From positions 1-64,000 of the forward strand of contig JAMJFS010000008.1 in the NCBI GenBank assembly GCA_023544565.1: 64,000 bases of DNA, written 5' to 3'. This DNA is from Methanosarcinaceae archaeon (lineage in GTDB: Archaea > Halobacteriota > Methanosarcinia > Methanosarcinales > Methanosarcinaceae). Below are positions 8,517-18,446 of the stretch, one piece after another (position 1 is the stretch's first letter; each line of letters begins with the position of its first letter). The notes under the pieces were generated by a model. The model had not been told where the DNA came from and made no database searches. It saw only the letters and a list, made by a program, of their open reading frames with translations. Position numbers and translations under genes: made by a program.

Positions 8517-10232
8517 ATGTTACAATTTGATAAAGGGATTGATAAAAAAGATCGGATCATAGCATATTACTCAATGGAGATAGGGCTCGATAGTCGCATT
8601 CCAACATATAGCGGCGGACTTGGTGTGCTGGCAGGAGATACTATACGATCATGTGCAGACCTTGGCGTACCTATAGTGGGGATCACATTATTGAGTGAAA
8701 GGGGATATTTCTACCAAAAACTTGACTCCGATGGAAACCAGATAGAAATGCCAGTATCCTGGAACAAAGACAACTTTTTGACACTTCTGCCCGCAAAAAC
8801 TACTCTGCATATAGAAGGGAGAAATGTCACAGTGCAGGTCTGGCAATATACCGTAACAGGTGTGGGCGGTGCCACTGTTCCCGTATACCTGCTTGATACG
8901 AACGTTGAGGGAAATTCAGAATACGATTGCGCCATAACAAGCTATCTGTACGGCGGAGATCTGCAGTATCGTTTCGCGCAGGAGATGGTGCTCGGTATTG
9001 CAGGAGTTAGTATACTAAAAGAACTCGGTTATACTGGTATAAGGAAATACCACATGAACGAAGGACATGCTGCTCTGCTGACCCTTGAATTGCTGGAGCG
9101 TGATAAGGTTGACAATAATAAGCCAGCTTATGACCCGCATAACGTGAGGAAGATGTGTGTTTTCACCACCCATACGCCTGTTCCTGCAGGTCATGACAAG
9201 TTCCCGCACGGTATCGTCCGGAACATGTACGGCAATATCTCACGCTTCGAAATGGACGATGAAATACACACAGATGGCATGCTGAATATGACCCTCCTTG
9301 CATTGCGTATGAGCCGCTTTATCAATGGTGTGGCAAAGAAACATACTGAAGTCTCAAGAAGCATGTTCCCTGGATATAGTATAGATTCCATCACAAACGG
9401 GGTACACTCTCCGACATGGGTTTGCGAATCTTTTGCAAAATTATATGATAAATACATGCCAGGATGGCGAACTGATCCATTCACCCTCCGATATGCTCTC
9501 AGCATACCGAATCCCGAGATATGGGATGCCCATATGGTAGCTAAAAAGAGACTTATCGATAAGGTCAACAGTCTGACAAACGCAGGGATGGACCATGATA
9601 TTTTGACAATAGGATTTGCACGGCGGGCAACAGCATATAAGCGTATGGAGTTGCTGTTTCATGACATTGAGAATCTTGTTCGCATCAATGACAATGCGGG
9701 TGAGATACAGATAATCTTTGCAGGCAAAGCCCATCCTGCCGACTTAGGTGGAAAGGAAACTATCAGGCGCATCCATACCCGTATAGAAGAATTAAGTGGG
9801 AGGATAAAGATAGCCTATCTTCCAAATTATAACATGGGTCTATCCAGATTGATGATCTCAGGTGTAGATGTATGGTTGAACACACCGCAGCGACCCATGG
9901 AAGCATCAGGAACAAGCGGTATGAAAGCATGCCACAACGGTGTTCTCAATCTGAGCGTGTTCGACGGCTGGTGGCTTGAAGGATATATAAAAGACGCTAC
10001 CGGATGGGGCATAGGTCTAAAGCCCACTGATGCAAAAGAAGAAATAAAAACTGATAATGCGGCGGATGCAAGTGATCTGTATAATAAGCTTGAACATGAA
10101 ATACTACCTATGTTCTACGATGACAAGCCAAAATGGATGGATATGGTATGTCACAGTATTGCTCTCAATGCATCGTTCTTCAATACACACCGGATGATAC
10201 AGCAATATATCACAAGCGCATACTGTCACTGA
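8517..10232 (+). CDS. Alpha-glucan (glycogen) phosphorylase, short type
   Basis: A 571-residue GT35 enzyme that releases glucose 1-phosphate from glycogen or maltodextrin with phosphate. It is the short archaeal/bacterial form, lacking most of the N-terminal regulatory part of the roughly 800-residue enzymes. Visible: the N-terminal YYSMEIGLDSRIPTYSGGLG, the active-site region HMNEGHAAL, and the pyridoxal-phosphate lysine in EASGTSGMKACHNG near residue 468. An AGGAG precedes the ATG. It lies about 200 bases after the phosphofructokinase, and together they connect stored glucan to glycolysis. Confidence 0.92.
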   Translation: MLQFDKGIDKKDRIIAYYSMEIGLDSRIPTYSGGLGVLAGDTIRSCADLGVPIVGITLLSERGYFYQKLDSDGNQIEMPVSWNKDNFLTLLPAKTTLHIEGRNVTVQVWQYTVTGVGGATVPVYLLDTNVEGNSEYDCAITSYLYGGDLQYRFAQEMVLGIAGVSILKELGYTGIRKYHMNEGHAALLTLELLERDKVDNNKPAYDPHNVRKMCVFTTHTPVPAGHDKFPHGIVRNMYGNISRFEMDDEIHTDGMLNMTLLALRMSRFINGVAKKHTEVSRSMFPGYSIDSITNGVHSPTWVCESFAKLYDKYMPGWRTDPFTLRYALSIPNPEIWDAHMVAKKRLIDKVNSLTNAGMDHDILTIGFARRATAYKRMELLFHDIENLVRINDNAGEIQIIFAGKAHPADLGGKETIRRIHTRIEELSGRIKIAYLPNYNMGLSRLMISGVDVWLNTPQRPMEASGTSGMKACHNGVLNLSVFDGWWLEGYIKDATGWGIGLKPTDAKEEIKTDNAADASDLYNKLEHEILPMFYDDKPKWMDMVCHSIALNASFFNTHRMIQQYITSAYCH

Positions 10233-10654
10233 TGGGGCATGTTAACATCATTAAGTGGTCGTAATATTTATGTCCGGATTTATGATTTCTATTAACCTCA
10301 ATAATATATTATTCGCACCTCCTGGCTATGCTTGAAGACCAAAATACAAAAACCAATATCTAAAACATGATGGGTGGATCGATTTTTCGTTTACGTTTAA
10401 CAAATCCTGTTTGACAAGTCGCATCATGCAGCCATCCCTGCGGTAGAATTAACTCGATGTACATAACATAATCCCATAAATTTTATACATGAACAAACTT
10501 GCCCCAATGGATCCAGAAATACACAATGGTCCATTTCAGAACTATTCATGTATATTCTCCTCTTGCGATTCCAAAACTCTACATCTCACATCCAAAAACT
10601 ATATTTACCATATCCACGGATATATATATGTTATATAATCAGGAGTGGTTGTAA
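10233..10654. other. Intergenic region upstream of hsp20
   Basis: This 422-base AT-rich stretch has no open frame that I can support. Only the hsp20 promoter at its right end stands out. Confidence 0.5.
10606..10650 (+). promoter_or_regulatory. hsp20 promoter with palindrome overlapping the TATA box
   Basis: A perfect inverted repeat ATATCC-AC-GGATAT at 10610-10623 overlaps the TATA-like run GATATATATATG (10619-10630). An AGGAG ribosome site follows at about 10641. The position suits a repressor that blocks TBP/TFB at a heat-shock promoter, as Phr does in Pyrococcus; the identity of any regulator here is inference. Confidence 0.5.
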
Positions 10655-11116
10655 ATGAAATTTGGATTAACACGCTGGAGGTCACCTGCAGTTTCGCAAT
10701 GGGACCCATTTGAAGAGATCAACCGGACACAGGAGCGATTGAATCAATTGTTTGAACATTTCGCACCCAGAGAAGAGTGGCTTGGTGAAAAGACAATATC
10801 GCCTCTTATGGACGTAAAGGAAGAAGGTGACAAGATAATTGTCAAAACTGATGTGCCTGGCGTCGATAAGAAGGATGTAGAGATCAACGTAAAGGATAAT
10901 GTCCTTGAGATAAACGCAAAATGCAGCAAGGAATCCGATGTCGAAGAGGAAGGTTATGTGCGACATGAGCGCATGTATAACAGTTTCCATCGTGCCATTA
11001 TGCTTCCTTCTTTCGTCACGCAAGAAGGCGCAAAGGCAAAACTTGATGACGGTGTCCTGACTCTTACGCTTCCCAAATCGGCTATTGAAGAAGGTCACAG
11101 GATAATGATCGAGTGA
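10655..11116 (+). CDS. Small heat-shock protein, Hsp20/alpha-crystallin family
   Basis: A 153-residue ATP-independent chaperone that holds unfolding proteins. The alpha-crystallin domain spans about residues 48-140: it opens with PLMDVKEEGDKIIVKTDVPGVDKKDVEINV and closes with the conserved DGVLTLTLPK. A hydrophobic N-terminal arm precedes it. A strong AGGAG lies upstream, and a palindrome sits on its TATA box. The gene is followed by a strong hairpin plus T-run terminator, so it is monocistronic. Confidence 0.95.
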   Translation: MKFGLTRWRSPAVSQWDPFEEINRTQERLNQLFEHFAPREEWLGEKTISPLMDVKEEGDKIIVKTDVPGVDKKDVEINVKDNVLEINAKCSKESDVEEEGYVRHERMYNSFHRAIMLPSFVTQEGAKAKLDDGVLTLTLPKSAIEEGHRIMIE

Positions 11117-11152
11117 TGTTTTTCAAGATACAAATTAATATTGTTTGAGTGT

Positions 11153-11213
11153 AAGCGCCCACATATCAATCCGTATTCATGGAGTTATGTGGCCGCTTGA
11201 TCTTCTTTTTTTA
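11153..11213 (+). terminator. Stem-loop and T-run terminator after hsp20
   Basis: Arms AAGCGCCCACATA (11153-11165) and TATGTGGCCGCTT (11186-11198), 13 bp with one mismatch, are followed by a run of Ts at 11203-11212. Archaeal termination mainly uses the T-run; the stem is an additional feature. Confidence 0.65.
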
Positions 11214-11369
11214 AAATGTTTCAAAGCACCCGATTGTGATTTGCGGCATCAGTAAAAATGCTATCGTCATCTTTTGCTTAGTCGGGGTAACTATCATCAT
11301 CGCCGCAAAATGTACTATATAGATAATCTTATTTATCCCCAACGCTATTTCACGCATCGAGGAATACAA

Positions 11370-12128
11370 TTGCAATTGAAACTCGAAGCATTCACCGTTG
11401 ACAACATCCCATTGATAAAAAAAGGGGATGACCTTGCAGCACTAATATGTGAGAACACGGGAATACAGGATAACGATATTGTTGTGATTGCATCAACGAT
11501 CGTGTCCAAGTCCGAAGGTCGAACATTCGTACTTGATGGTATAGTTCCCACGCAACCTGCTCTGGAAATTGCATGCAAGAATGGTGAAGACCCGCGTTTC
11601 ATTCAGGCTGTTCTTGACAGGAGCAGGGAATGTCTGGTTGAGTCGCCTATACTGCTTGTTGAAACACTCAACGGGCACGTGTGCATAAAAGCAGGCATTG
11701 ATAATTCGAATGTAGAGAATGGATTACTTCTTGAGTTGCCCAAAGACCCCGATGCGAGTGCAAAACAGATCGTTGAAGGGATACACAAAATCACTTCAAA
11801 ACGTGTCAGCGTGATAATCACAGACACGAACGGTCGCGCCTTTAAGATCGGGCAGACAGGCGTGGCAATCGGTCTATCCAATATCGCACCGATAAAGAAC
11901 TGGTGTGGGGAAAAAGACCTATTTGGCAGAGTGCTTGAAATAACCGAAGAAGGGGTTGCCGATGAGATTGCAGGAACTGCAAATTTGCTGATGGGGGAGG
12001 GGGATGGCGGCAATCCGGTTGTGATAATCAGGGGGCTTGAGATGTATGTGGATATTGATGTTACGATAAAGGAAACTTACCGTCCTGATGGTGAGGATGT
12101 TGTCAGAAAAGGGCTGCGATGTTTGTGA
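11370..12128 (+). CDS. cofE: Coenzyme F420-0:L-glutamate ligase CofE
   Basis: A GTP-dependent ligase that adds glutamates to F420-0 to make coenzyme F420, the hydride carrier of methanogenesis. The protein is 252 residues, the family's usual length, if translation starts at the TTG at 11370, which has GAGGA six bases upstream. A longer in-frame extension back to 11274 would add 32 residues that do not look like the family. The N-terminus LEAFTVDNIPLIKKGDDLA, the stretch ASTIVSKSEGR, and the core IITDTNGRAFKIGQTGVAIG are characteristic. No operon partner is visible. Confidence 0.9.
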   Translation: MQLKLEAFTVDNIPLIKKGDDLAALICENTGIQDNDIVVIASTIVSKSEGRTFVLDGIVPTQPALEIACKNGEDPRFIQAVLDRSRECLVESPILLVETLNGHVCIKAGIDNSNVENGLLLELPKDPDASAKQIVEGIHKITSKRVSVIITDTNGRAFKIGQTGVAIGLSNIAPIKNWCGEKDLFGRVLEITEEGVADEIAGTANLLMGEGDGGNPVVIIRGLEMYVDIDVTIKETYRPDGEDVVRKGLRCL

Positions 12129-12432
12129 TTGTTGAGTTGAATTAAGAAACGTCATGACCGTCGCTAAGCGGCACGTTTCATGACCAATAAATTATAATAA
12201 TTGCAAATTTTCAAAAATTGATTGTGCGTATCTTTGTAGCAGGCAATATTGGAATCATATTTACTCAATAAATAAAATATTTTTTAAAAATGAAAACTAA
12301 AAAAATGGCAATTAAAAAACGAGTATTCTTCAACGATATAAATTTATAAATCATTGATGATGATTGGAATATGCCGCCTGCGGCGGGTTGATGCATCGGT
12401 TTTAAAAATGAGTATATGGATACTGGTTTCGG
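12129..12432. repeat. GC-rich hairpin pair between convergent genes
   Basis: The 304 bases between convergent cofE and the deaminase hold two GC-rich hairpins in an AT-rich background: GAAACGT/ACGTTTC (12146-12178) enclosing CCG/CGG, and CCGC-CT-GCGG near 12374-12384. They resemble the paired hairpins found at about 23.3, 38.0, 40.4 and 41.0 kb. No gene is visible. Confidence 0.5.
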
Positions 12433-12927
12433 TTATGCCGACATTTGTATCTTTTGTGGTTGCACCTTTTGCGGAATATTTACCACTTCAACACCCGCCT
12501 CTTTGAAAAACTTGATGGAATCGGCATCGGGATATGATGTGGTATAAACCACCTTCTCGATATGTGCATTTATTATCATTTTTGTACACAGGATACATGG
12601 TTGATGTGTACAGTAGATTGTTGCACCTTCAGTGCCCACGCCGTGAAGTGCCGCCTGTATGATCGCGTTTTGTTCCGCATGAACAGCACGGCATTTTTCA
12701 TGACGGGTTCCGGATGCAATATTTTCCTGATCTCTTATGCAGCCGATATCAAGACAATGTTCAAGGTTTCGGGGGGCACCGTTGTATCCTGTGGACAGGA
12801 TTCGTTTGTCTCTTACGATTACAGCACCGACTGTATTTCGTAGGCATGTGGCACGTTTTGCAACAACGGATGCAATCTCTAAAAAATAATCATCAATGGA
12901 TGGTCTGTCTGTCTGTATATCAGTCAT
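12433..12927 (-). CDS. Deoxycytidylate (dCMP) deaminase family protein
   Basis: A 164-residue zinc deaminase that would convert dCMP to dUMP for thymidylate synthesis. Zinc-site motifs are clear: VHAEQNAI (His ligand plus catalytic Glu) and PCILC (two Cys ligands); [17 protein letters not shown] precedes them. I chose the ATG at 12927 because family similarity begins there. It has no ribosome site, but a TATA run at about 12950-12958 lies roughly 26 bases upstream, the spacing expected for a leaderless archaeal transcript. A longer frame reaching 13062 overlaps the divergent secF promoter and looks unrelated. Confidence 0.88.
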   Translation of the reverse strand: MTDIQTDRPSIDDYFLEIASVVAKRATCLRNTVGAVIVRDKRILSTGYNGAPRNLEHCLDIGCIRDQENIASGTRHEKCRAVHAEQNAIIQAALHGVGTEGATIYCTHQPCILCTKMIINAHIEKVVYTTSYPDADSIKFFKEAGVEVVNIPQKVQPQKIQMSA

Positions 12928-13055
12928 CAAATTCAATAAACAGTAAGTGGTATATATATGTGTATTGTATGTGGAAGTAATCATCACATAAGGAAAAATC
13001 ATATCTTTCGAGAATTGAGCGATATGGCACAGAGTGTGAATTGGAGCACAAAAAT

Positions 13056-13958
13056 ATGACATTTAGTCTAACGGAATCATTGGATTCATTTGTAAAAAAG
13101 CACGATAACCGTCAATTGTTGACAATTCCAATTGCGGTCTTTGTGTTATCGATATTGGTATTGGCATTTACGTTTGCAAGCACAGGTGCGCCTGTTAAAC
13201 TTGGAATGGAATTTAAAGGCGGCACCATGATCGCAGTCACAACAAGTGATTCCGCTCTTTCCATTGAAGCCAAATATTCCGAATATCCTATAATCGATGC
13301 CAGATCGGCAGGCGAGAGAGTTGTCATCCAATTTGGTCCAATGGATGGAAAAGTGCAGCGAGCACTTGAAGATGACATCACAGCCAGTTATTCAGATGTA
13401 GAGATCAAACAGATCGGTGCAGTATATGGCACTGCTCTCCAACTACAGGCAGTAAAAGCCGTAATATTATCATTTTTGGGAATGGCAGCAGTTGTTTTCT
13501 TGATATTCAGGACAACTGTTCCATCATTGGCGGTAGTGGCATCTGCATTTTCGGATATAATAATCGCAGCCGCATTCATGAACATTGCAGGGATCGAGTT
13601 ATCACTTGGAACTGTTGCTGCACTCTTAATGCTTATCGGTTATTCTGTAGACAGTGACATTCTCCTTACAACACGCGTACTCAAACGACGTGGTACGGTC
13701 GAGGAAAAGATATCACGGGCAATGCACACTGGTATCACAATGACAACGACCACACTCGCAGCACTTGTCGTGATGTATGTTGTATCCACTTATTCATATC
13801 TCATCTCTTCATCACTCCCACAGATGTCCATGCTTTCGGACATCTCAATTGTTCTCATCTTTGGACTGGCAGCCGATATTATGAACACATGGTTGCTAAA
13901 CACGGGACTCCTTCGCTGGCATGTTGAGCGAACATCACCAAGGAGGCGAAGGGCATGA
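13056..13958 (+). CDS. secF: Protein-export membrane protein SecF
   Basis: A 300-residue RND-type membrane protein that with SecD assists Sec-dependent export. The first transmembrane helix (about 24-45) is followed by an extracellular domain with [10 protein letters not shown] (the SecF GG motif), then five C-terminal helices containing [13 protein letters not shown], matching the SecF consensus around the charged helix-4 residues. ATG 13056 follows GGAG at 13043-13046. Its stop overlaps the secD start by four bases (ATGA). The F-then-D order is usual for archaea. Confidence 0.94.
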   Translation: MTFSLTESLDSFVKKHDNRQLLTIPIAVFVLSILVLAFTFASTGAPVKLGMEFKGGTMIAVTTSDSALSIEAKYSEYPIIDARSAGERVVIQFGPMDGKVQRALEDDITASYSDVEIKQIGAVYGTALQLQAVKAVILSFLGMAAVVFLIFRTTVPSLAVVASAFSDIIIAAAFMNIAGIELSLGTVAALLMLIGYSVDSDILLTTRVLKRRGTVEEKISRAMHTGITMTTTTLAALVVMYVVSTYSYLISSSLPQMSMLSDISIVLIFGLAADIMNTWLLNTGLLRWHVERTSPRRRRA

Positions 13959-15664
13959 GGGGAGATGAAGTAAAGGATAAAGAGAATCAAAGTATTTTCA
14001 AAAACACACGTGTCCGCTTATTCATACTGGTACTTCTTGCATCACTGGTCGCGATCCATCCATGGTATGTTTCCGGTGAAGGTTTAACGACCAATCTCAA
14101 TTACGGTCTTGATCTTGAAGGCGGTTCATGGCTCCAGATCAAACTTCAGGGTGCTGTCGTACAGGTTGATGCAGATCCAGGAATGATCGTTAAACAAATG
14201 ATAGAATCCACAATTGGAAAGTCCATAGAAATTACGGATGTAGGTATTCCGGATGATGGTGCTACCAATAGTCAGGCTTATGTTACGTTCACAACAGACG
14301 ATTTCATCACACAAACACAAATAGACCTACTCAGGCTTGGACAGGCAACGATCAATCGCAAGGACAACAAGACCGAAGTCACACTATACTCTACTAAAGA
14401 GTCGCTTATAGTTGCATTTTTATCAAATTCACTCAGCACTGAGGTAGTGCCTATTGCTTACGTGGACGGCGTACAATATGAGATAAGGACTGCCGTATCT
14501 GAGCAGGAACTGCAGGATCTTATGGCAACTGTTGGTGGTTCTATCGTAAAGAACACAGATGGGACACTGAAATACCGTGAAGGTGTTACAACAGAGACTC
14601 GGGATATGACCAAAAATATCCTGACTGATAAATTGAATTCATATTCACTTGGCTTGAAAGAAATACCAGTTCGTACAGTTGGCGAGGATTATATCTTGAT
14701 TGACTTCGCAGGTATTGATCTTGCTACTGCAAAGGATATTGTGGAAAAACCTGGTAAATTTGAGATTCGTATACAGACAACGGATAATGACAGCGTACAT
14801 GTCCTTTATGGTGACGATATTGAAAGTGTTGGAGTTCCGGGATTCCATGATGGCCAATGGAGCACACCATTCAGGCTAACCGAATCGGGTGCACTTGCAC
14901 TCCAGAGGATCGCTATAGAAACAGGCGCATCCAGCAATCCGGATGCACACTGGCTGGATATGTATCTTGATGAAAATATAGTTTACAGTGCTCCCTTGAG
15001 TCCAAGTGCAGCTACAAGGCTAGAACAGTTTCCGATATACTCATGGGAATCCTCTACAGGTGGAGATGAGGAAAGCAAGATTCAGGCTGAACAATTACAG
15101 ATACACCTTCGAGCAGGTGCGCTTCCTGTGAATGTGGAACTTGTAGGGTCAGGCCACGTTGATGCGGGACTTGGTAAGCAGTTCAAGACCCAATCTGTAA
15201 TAGCAGGTCTTCTTTCGCTGCTTGCAGTCGCTTTTGTTGTGTTCCGCAGGTATCATCAAAAAGAAATATTGATTCCGATGGTAGCAACTTCCGTCAGTGA
15301 AGTTTTTATGATCCTTGGATTTGCGGGTGCAGTGGGCTGGCAACTTGACCTTGCAAGTATTGCAGGTATAATTGCAGTGATAGGAACTGGTATTGACCAT
15401 CTTGTGATCATCACGGATGAAGTTCTTTATGAGGGAAAACTGCCATCAATAAAGATATATCTTGAAAGGATAACAAAGGCATTTGCCATCATTTTTGCTG
15501 CTGCGGCAACAACCACGATCGCAATGTCACCTCTTGTTGTGATGGGATTTGGTGCTCTTAAAGGGTTTGCGATAACCACTATCGTTGGTGTGATGATAGG
15601 TGTATTGGTCGCAAGACCTGTTTACGGGATCGTGATAAAAGAGGTATTGCAAAAAACAGATTGA
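13955..15664 (+). CDS. secD: Protein-export membrane protein SecD
   Basis: A 569-residue partner of SecF. An N-terminal helix (about 22-42) is followed by GLDLEGGSWLQIKL, the SecD hallmark, then a large extracellular portion and five C-terminal membrane helices with GTGIDHLVIITDE in helix 4, where the charged residues line the membrane core. It is translationally coupled to secF by a four-base overlap. Length and architecture match archaeal SecD. Confidence 0.94.
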   Translation: MRGDEVKDKENQSIFKNTRVRLFILVLLASLVAIHPWYVSGEGLTTNLNYGLDLEGGSWLQIKLQGAVVQVDADPGMIVKQMIESTIGKSIEITDVGIPDDGATNSQAYVTFTTDDFITQTQIDLLRLGQATINRKDNKTEVTLYSTKESLIVAFLSNSLSTEVVPIAYVDGVQYEIRTAVSEQELQDLMATVGGSIVKNTDGTLKYREGVTTETRDMTKNILTDKLNSYSLGLKEIPVRTVGEDYILIDFAGIDLATAKDIVEKPGKFEIRIQTTDNDSVHVLYGDDIESVGVPGFHDGQWSTPFRLTESGALALQRIAIETGASSNPDAHWLDMYLDENIVYSAPLSPSAATRLEQFPIYSWESSTGGDEESKIQAEQLQIHLRAGALPVNVELVGSGHVDAGLGKQFKTQSVIAGLLSLLAVAFVVFRRYHQKEILIPMVATSVSEVFMILGFAGAVGWQLDLASIAGIIAVIGTGIDHLVIITDEVLYEGKLPSIKIYLERITKAFAIIFAAAATTTIAMSPLVVMGFGALKGFAITTIVGVMIGVLVARPVYGIVIKEVLQKTD

Positions 15665-15706
15665 TCGAAACAGCGATCCGGTACAATACAAAATACAGGT
15701 GATTCA

Positions 15707-16741
15707 TTGGTGAAGACGAAAAAAGATGTATGGACTGTAAAATACCGTCCACATACCCTTAATGGTGTAATAGGGAACGAACAGTCAGTCACTACCATCT
15801 GCCAACTTGTCCAGTCGAATAACCTTCCGCATCTTGTATTTCATGGACCTGTGAATTCCGGAAAAGCGTCTGTTGCTTTTGCATTGGCGTATGAACTCTA
15901 TGGTGAAGGGTATGAACGCAATTTCACATATTTCAATGCCTCTGATTTTTTTGATCAGGGCAAACAGTATCTTGTGCGGGATAAGCGTTTCATCCGTATC
16001 ATTGGGACTGACGACCCGAAAAAGATCCGCAAAACCGTGATCTCCATTTTCAAAGAGATAATCAATGAATATGCAGGTATGGGTTCACTCGATGCGGATT
16101 TTAAGATTATTTTCATTGACAATGCCGAATCCCTTAATTCAGATGCCCAGCACGCACTGAGGCGCATAATGGAAAAATACACTACCACATGCAGGTTCAT
16201 TCTGTCAACTACACAACCGTCAAGATTGATACCACCTCTTCGTTCAAGAGGGTTGCAGTTATTTTTCACTTATGTTTCTGATGCTAAACTAATCGAGTAT
16301 GTGAATTCCATAGCAGTCCAGGAGGGACTTACAATATCAGATGATGCATTGGATGCTATCGCATATCATTCAAAAGGCAATTTGGCGAAAGCACTTTTGA
16401 CAATGCAGATCGCATCAATGTCATCAGGGAACAATGAGATATCACAGCAACTTATCTATGGGGCTGTCCTTGGTGAAATACCTGAAGACATAACCAGACT
16501 TTTCGAATCCGCGCTTACAGGTGACATAATGGCAGCCAGAAAGATTATCGATAAATTGTTGATAGAGGATGGTCTCTCGGGTTCCGAGATATTGGAGCAG
16601 TTGCATGGCATTGTTGTTACATCCAATGAAAAAGATACTGATATTGCAAAGTATGTCAACAATATCGCAGAGGCAGATCTTCGTATGCTGGATGCTTCGA
16701 ATGACAGGATACAGCTTGAAGCAATGGTTGCGAATTTTTGA
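15707..16741 (+). CDS. Replication factor C small subunit paralogue with degenerate ATPase motifs
   Basis: A 344-residue clamp-loader small subunit homologue. It starts WTVKYRPHTLNGVIGNEQ, the RFC N-terminal motif. The P-loop at residues 47-54 reads GPVNSGKA where active subunits have GPPGTGKT; Walker B reads IIFIDNAE instead of DEAD-like; the arginine-finger SRC motif reads SRG. Downstream helical domain and collar are normal. Methanosarcina species have two small subunits, RfcS1 and RfcS2; this looks like the second, diverged one. The TTG at 15707 follows AGGTGA; the next codon GTG is an alternative. It lies between secD and elp3 on one strand. Confidence 0.83.
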   Translation: MVKTKKDVWTVKYRPHTLNGVIGNEQSVTTICQLVQSNNLPHLVFHGPVNSGKASVAFALAYELYGEGYERNFTYFNASDFFDQGKQYLVRDKRFIRIIGTDDPKKIRKTVISIFKEIINEYAGMGSLDADFKIIFIDNAESLNSDAQHALRRIMEKYTTTCRFILSTTQPSRLIPPLRSRGLQLFFTYVSDAKLIEYVNSIAVQEGLTISDDALDAIAYHSKGNLAKALLTMQIASMSSGNNEISQQLIYGAVLGEIPEDITRLFESALTGDIMAARKIIDKLLIEDGLSGSEILEQLHGIVVTSNEKDTDIAKYVNNIAEADLRMLDASNDRIQLEAMVANF

Positions 16742-16759
16742 AATTGGTGTGTACCATAA

Positions 16760-18406
16760 ATGACAACAGCGAATACAGATGATTTCGAATCAGCCTGCAG
16801 GGAACTGCTTGATATGGTGCTTGATGGTACTGTCAAAGATGAACTGCAATTGAGTCTTCAGAAAAAGAAGATAAGCGGGCGCTATAAATTGTCCACTTTG
16901 CCGAAGAATGCAGATATCATTATGGTGGGAAATGATGAAGAAAAGGGGCTTGTAAAGGATATTCTTCGCCGAAAACCTGTGCGTACAATTTCCGGTGTTG
17001 CGGTAGTCGCTGTAATGACCTCGCCTGCTCCTTGTCCGCATGGTGTATGTGTTCCGTGCCCGGGTGGACCGGATTCGTCATTCGCATCACCCCAGAGTTA
17101 TATGGGTCGTGAGCCTGCAACCATGCGTGCGATCCAGAATGAATATGACCCGTACAGGCAGGTAATGTCACGTCTTACACAGTTGAAAATTATTGGGCAC
17201 GAGATTGACAAGGCTGAACTTATTGTAATGGGGGGTACATTCTCGGCGCGCTCGATAGATTATCAGGAATGGTTCACAAAACGATGCATTGAAGCGATGA
17301 ATGATTTTTATGATACGGATTGGCGCAACAATGTCCATAACATTGGCAAGGAATATCCGTATGTGACAATTGAGGATGTACAGGAAGCCAATGAAACTTC
17401 TGCGGTCAGGAACATCGGTATTACATTTGAAACACGTCCGGACTGGGCAAGAAAGGAACATGTTGACAGGATGCTGGGTCTTGGTGCTACAAAGGTTGAG
17501 ATCGGTGTGCAGAGTGTCTATGATTTTGTACTTTCACGGATCGAGCGGGGACACGCAGTTAGTGACACTGTAGAGGCAAACCGTGTTCTCCGTGATAGTG
17601 GTTTGAAAGTTGGATTCCATATGATGCCGCAACTGCCTGGGGTGGATGCCGCGCGGGATCTGAGAGGTTTTAAGAAACTATTTACGGATCCGCAATTCAT
17701 GCCGGATTATTTGAAGATATATCCTACACTTGTTACCGAGGGTACGCGCCTCTATGATATGTGGGAGCGTGGTGAGTACAAGGCGCATGATATTGAAGAA
17801 AACATTGACCTTATTGCAGATATAAAATCAATATTGCCGAAATGGGTTCGGCTGCAGCGCATCCAGCGTGACATTCCGGCACAACAGATATTCTGTGGTG
17901 TCACAAAAAGTAACATACGCCAGCTCGCAGAAAGCAGGTTGCATGAACGGGGTGGGCAATGCCGTTGTATTCGCTGTCGTGAAGTAGGTCATAATATTTT
18001 GAGGGGCAAAGAACCGAATCTGGATGACATTGAACTTACGGTTGAGTCATACAATTCATGCGGCGGGGTTGAACATTTCATCTCATTTGAGGATGTGGGG
18101 CAGGATATACTTATTGGTTTTTTGCGCCTAAGGTTCCCTGGCTCACCGCACAGAAGCGAACTTGAGGGTGCTGCAATTGTCAGGGAACTGCATGTATATG
18201 GGTCGATGGTGCCTGTTGGTGTGGGCGCGAAAGAAATGGATTGGCAGCATCGTGGTTATGGTGCAGAACTTCTTTTATATGCAGAAGAACTCGCGCGTGA
18301 AAATGGGTATTTGAAACTATCCATTATAAGTGGGATCGGTGTTAGGGAATACTATCGTAGATTTGGTTATGCTCGCGATGGTATCTATATGTCGAAAAAG
18401 GTATAG
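16760..18406 (+). CDS. elp3: Elp3-family tRNA wobble-uridine modification enzyme
   Basis: A 548-residue radical SAM plus GNAT enzyme that in archaea makes cm5U at the tRNA wobble position by itself. The radical SAM cysteines are C92, C97 and C100 (APCPHGVCVPCPGG). The acetyltransferase domain occupies about residues 400-548, with the HRGYGAELLLYAEE acetyl-CoA loop and the ending YYRRFGYARDGIYM. Full length for the family. The gap to the RFC-like gene is 18 bases, so both are probably in one transcript. Confidence 0.94.
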   Translation: MTTANTDDFESACRELLDMVLDGTVKDELQLSLQKKKISGRYKLSTLPKNADIIMVGNDEEKGLVKDILRRKPVRTISGVAVVAVMTSPAPCPHGVCVPCPGGPDSSFASPQSYMGREPATMRAIQNEYDPYRQVMSRLTQLKIIGHEIDKAELIVMGGTFSARSIDYQEWFTKRCIEAMNDFYDTDWRNNVHNIGKEYPYVTIEDVQEANETSAVRNIGITFETRPDWARKEHVDRMLGLGATKVEIGVQSVYDFVLSRIERGHAVSDTVEANRVLRDSGLKVGFHMMPQLPGVDAARDLRGFKKLFTDPQFMPDYLKIYPTLVTEGTRLYDMWERGEYKAHDIEENIDLIADIKSILPKWVRLQRIQRDIPAQQIFCGVTKSNIRQLAESRLHERGGQCRCIRCREVGHNILRGKEPNLDDIELTVESYNSCGGVEHFISFEDVGQDILIGFLRLRFPGSPHRSELEGAAIVRELHVYGSMVPVGVGAKEMDWQHRGYGAELLLYAEELARENGYLKLSIISGIGVREYYRRFGYARDGIYMSKKV

Positions 18407-18446
18407 GGCTGTATGCCGGCAGTATTGGCGGGATGATGGAATAATT

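Noticed and set aside
11274-11369. N-terminal extension of CofE
   Set aside because: The added residues do not resemble the family and the TTG at 11370 has a good ribosome site.
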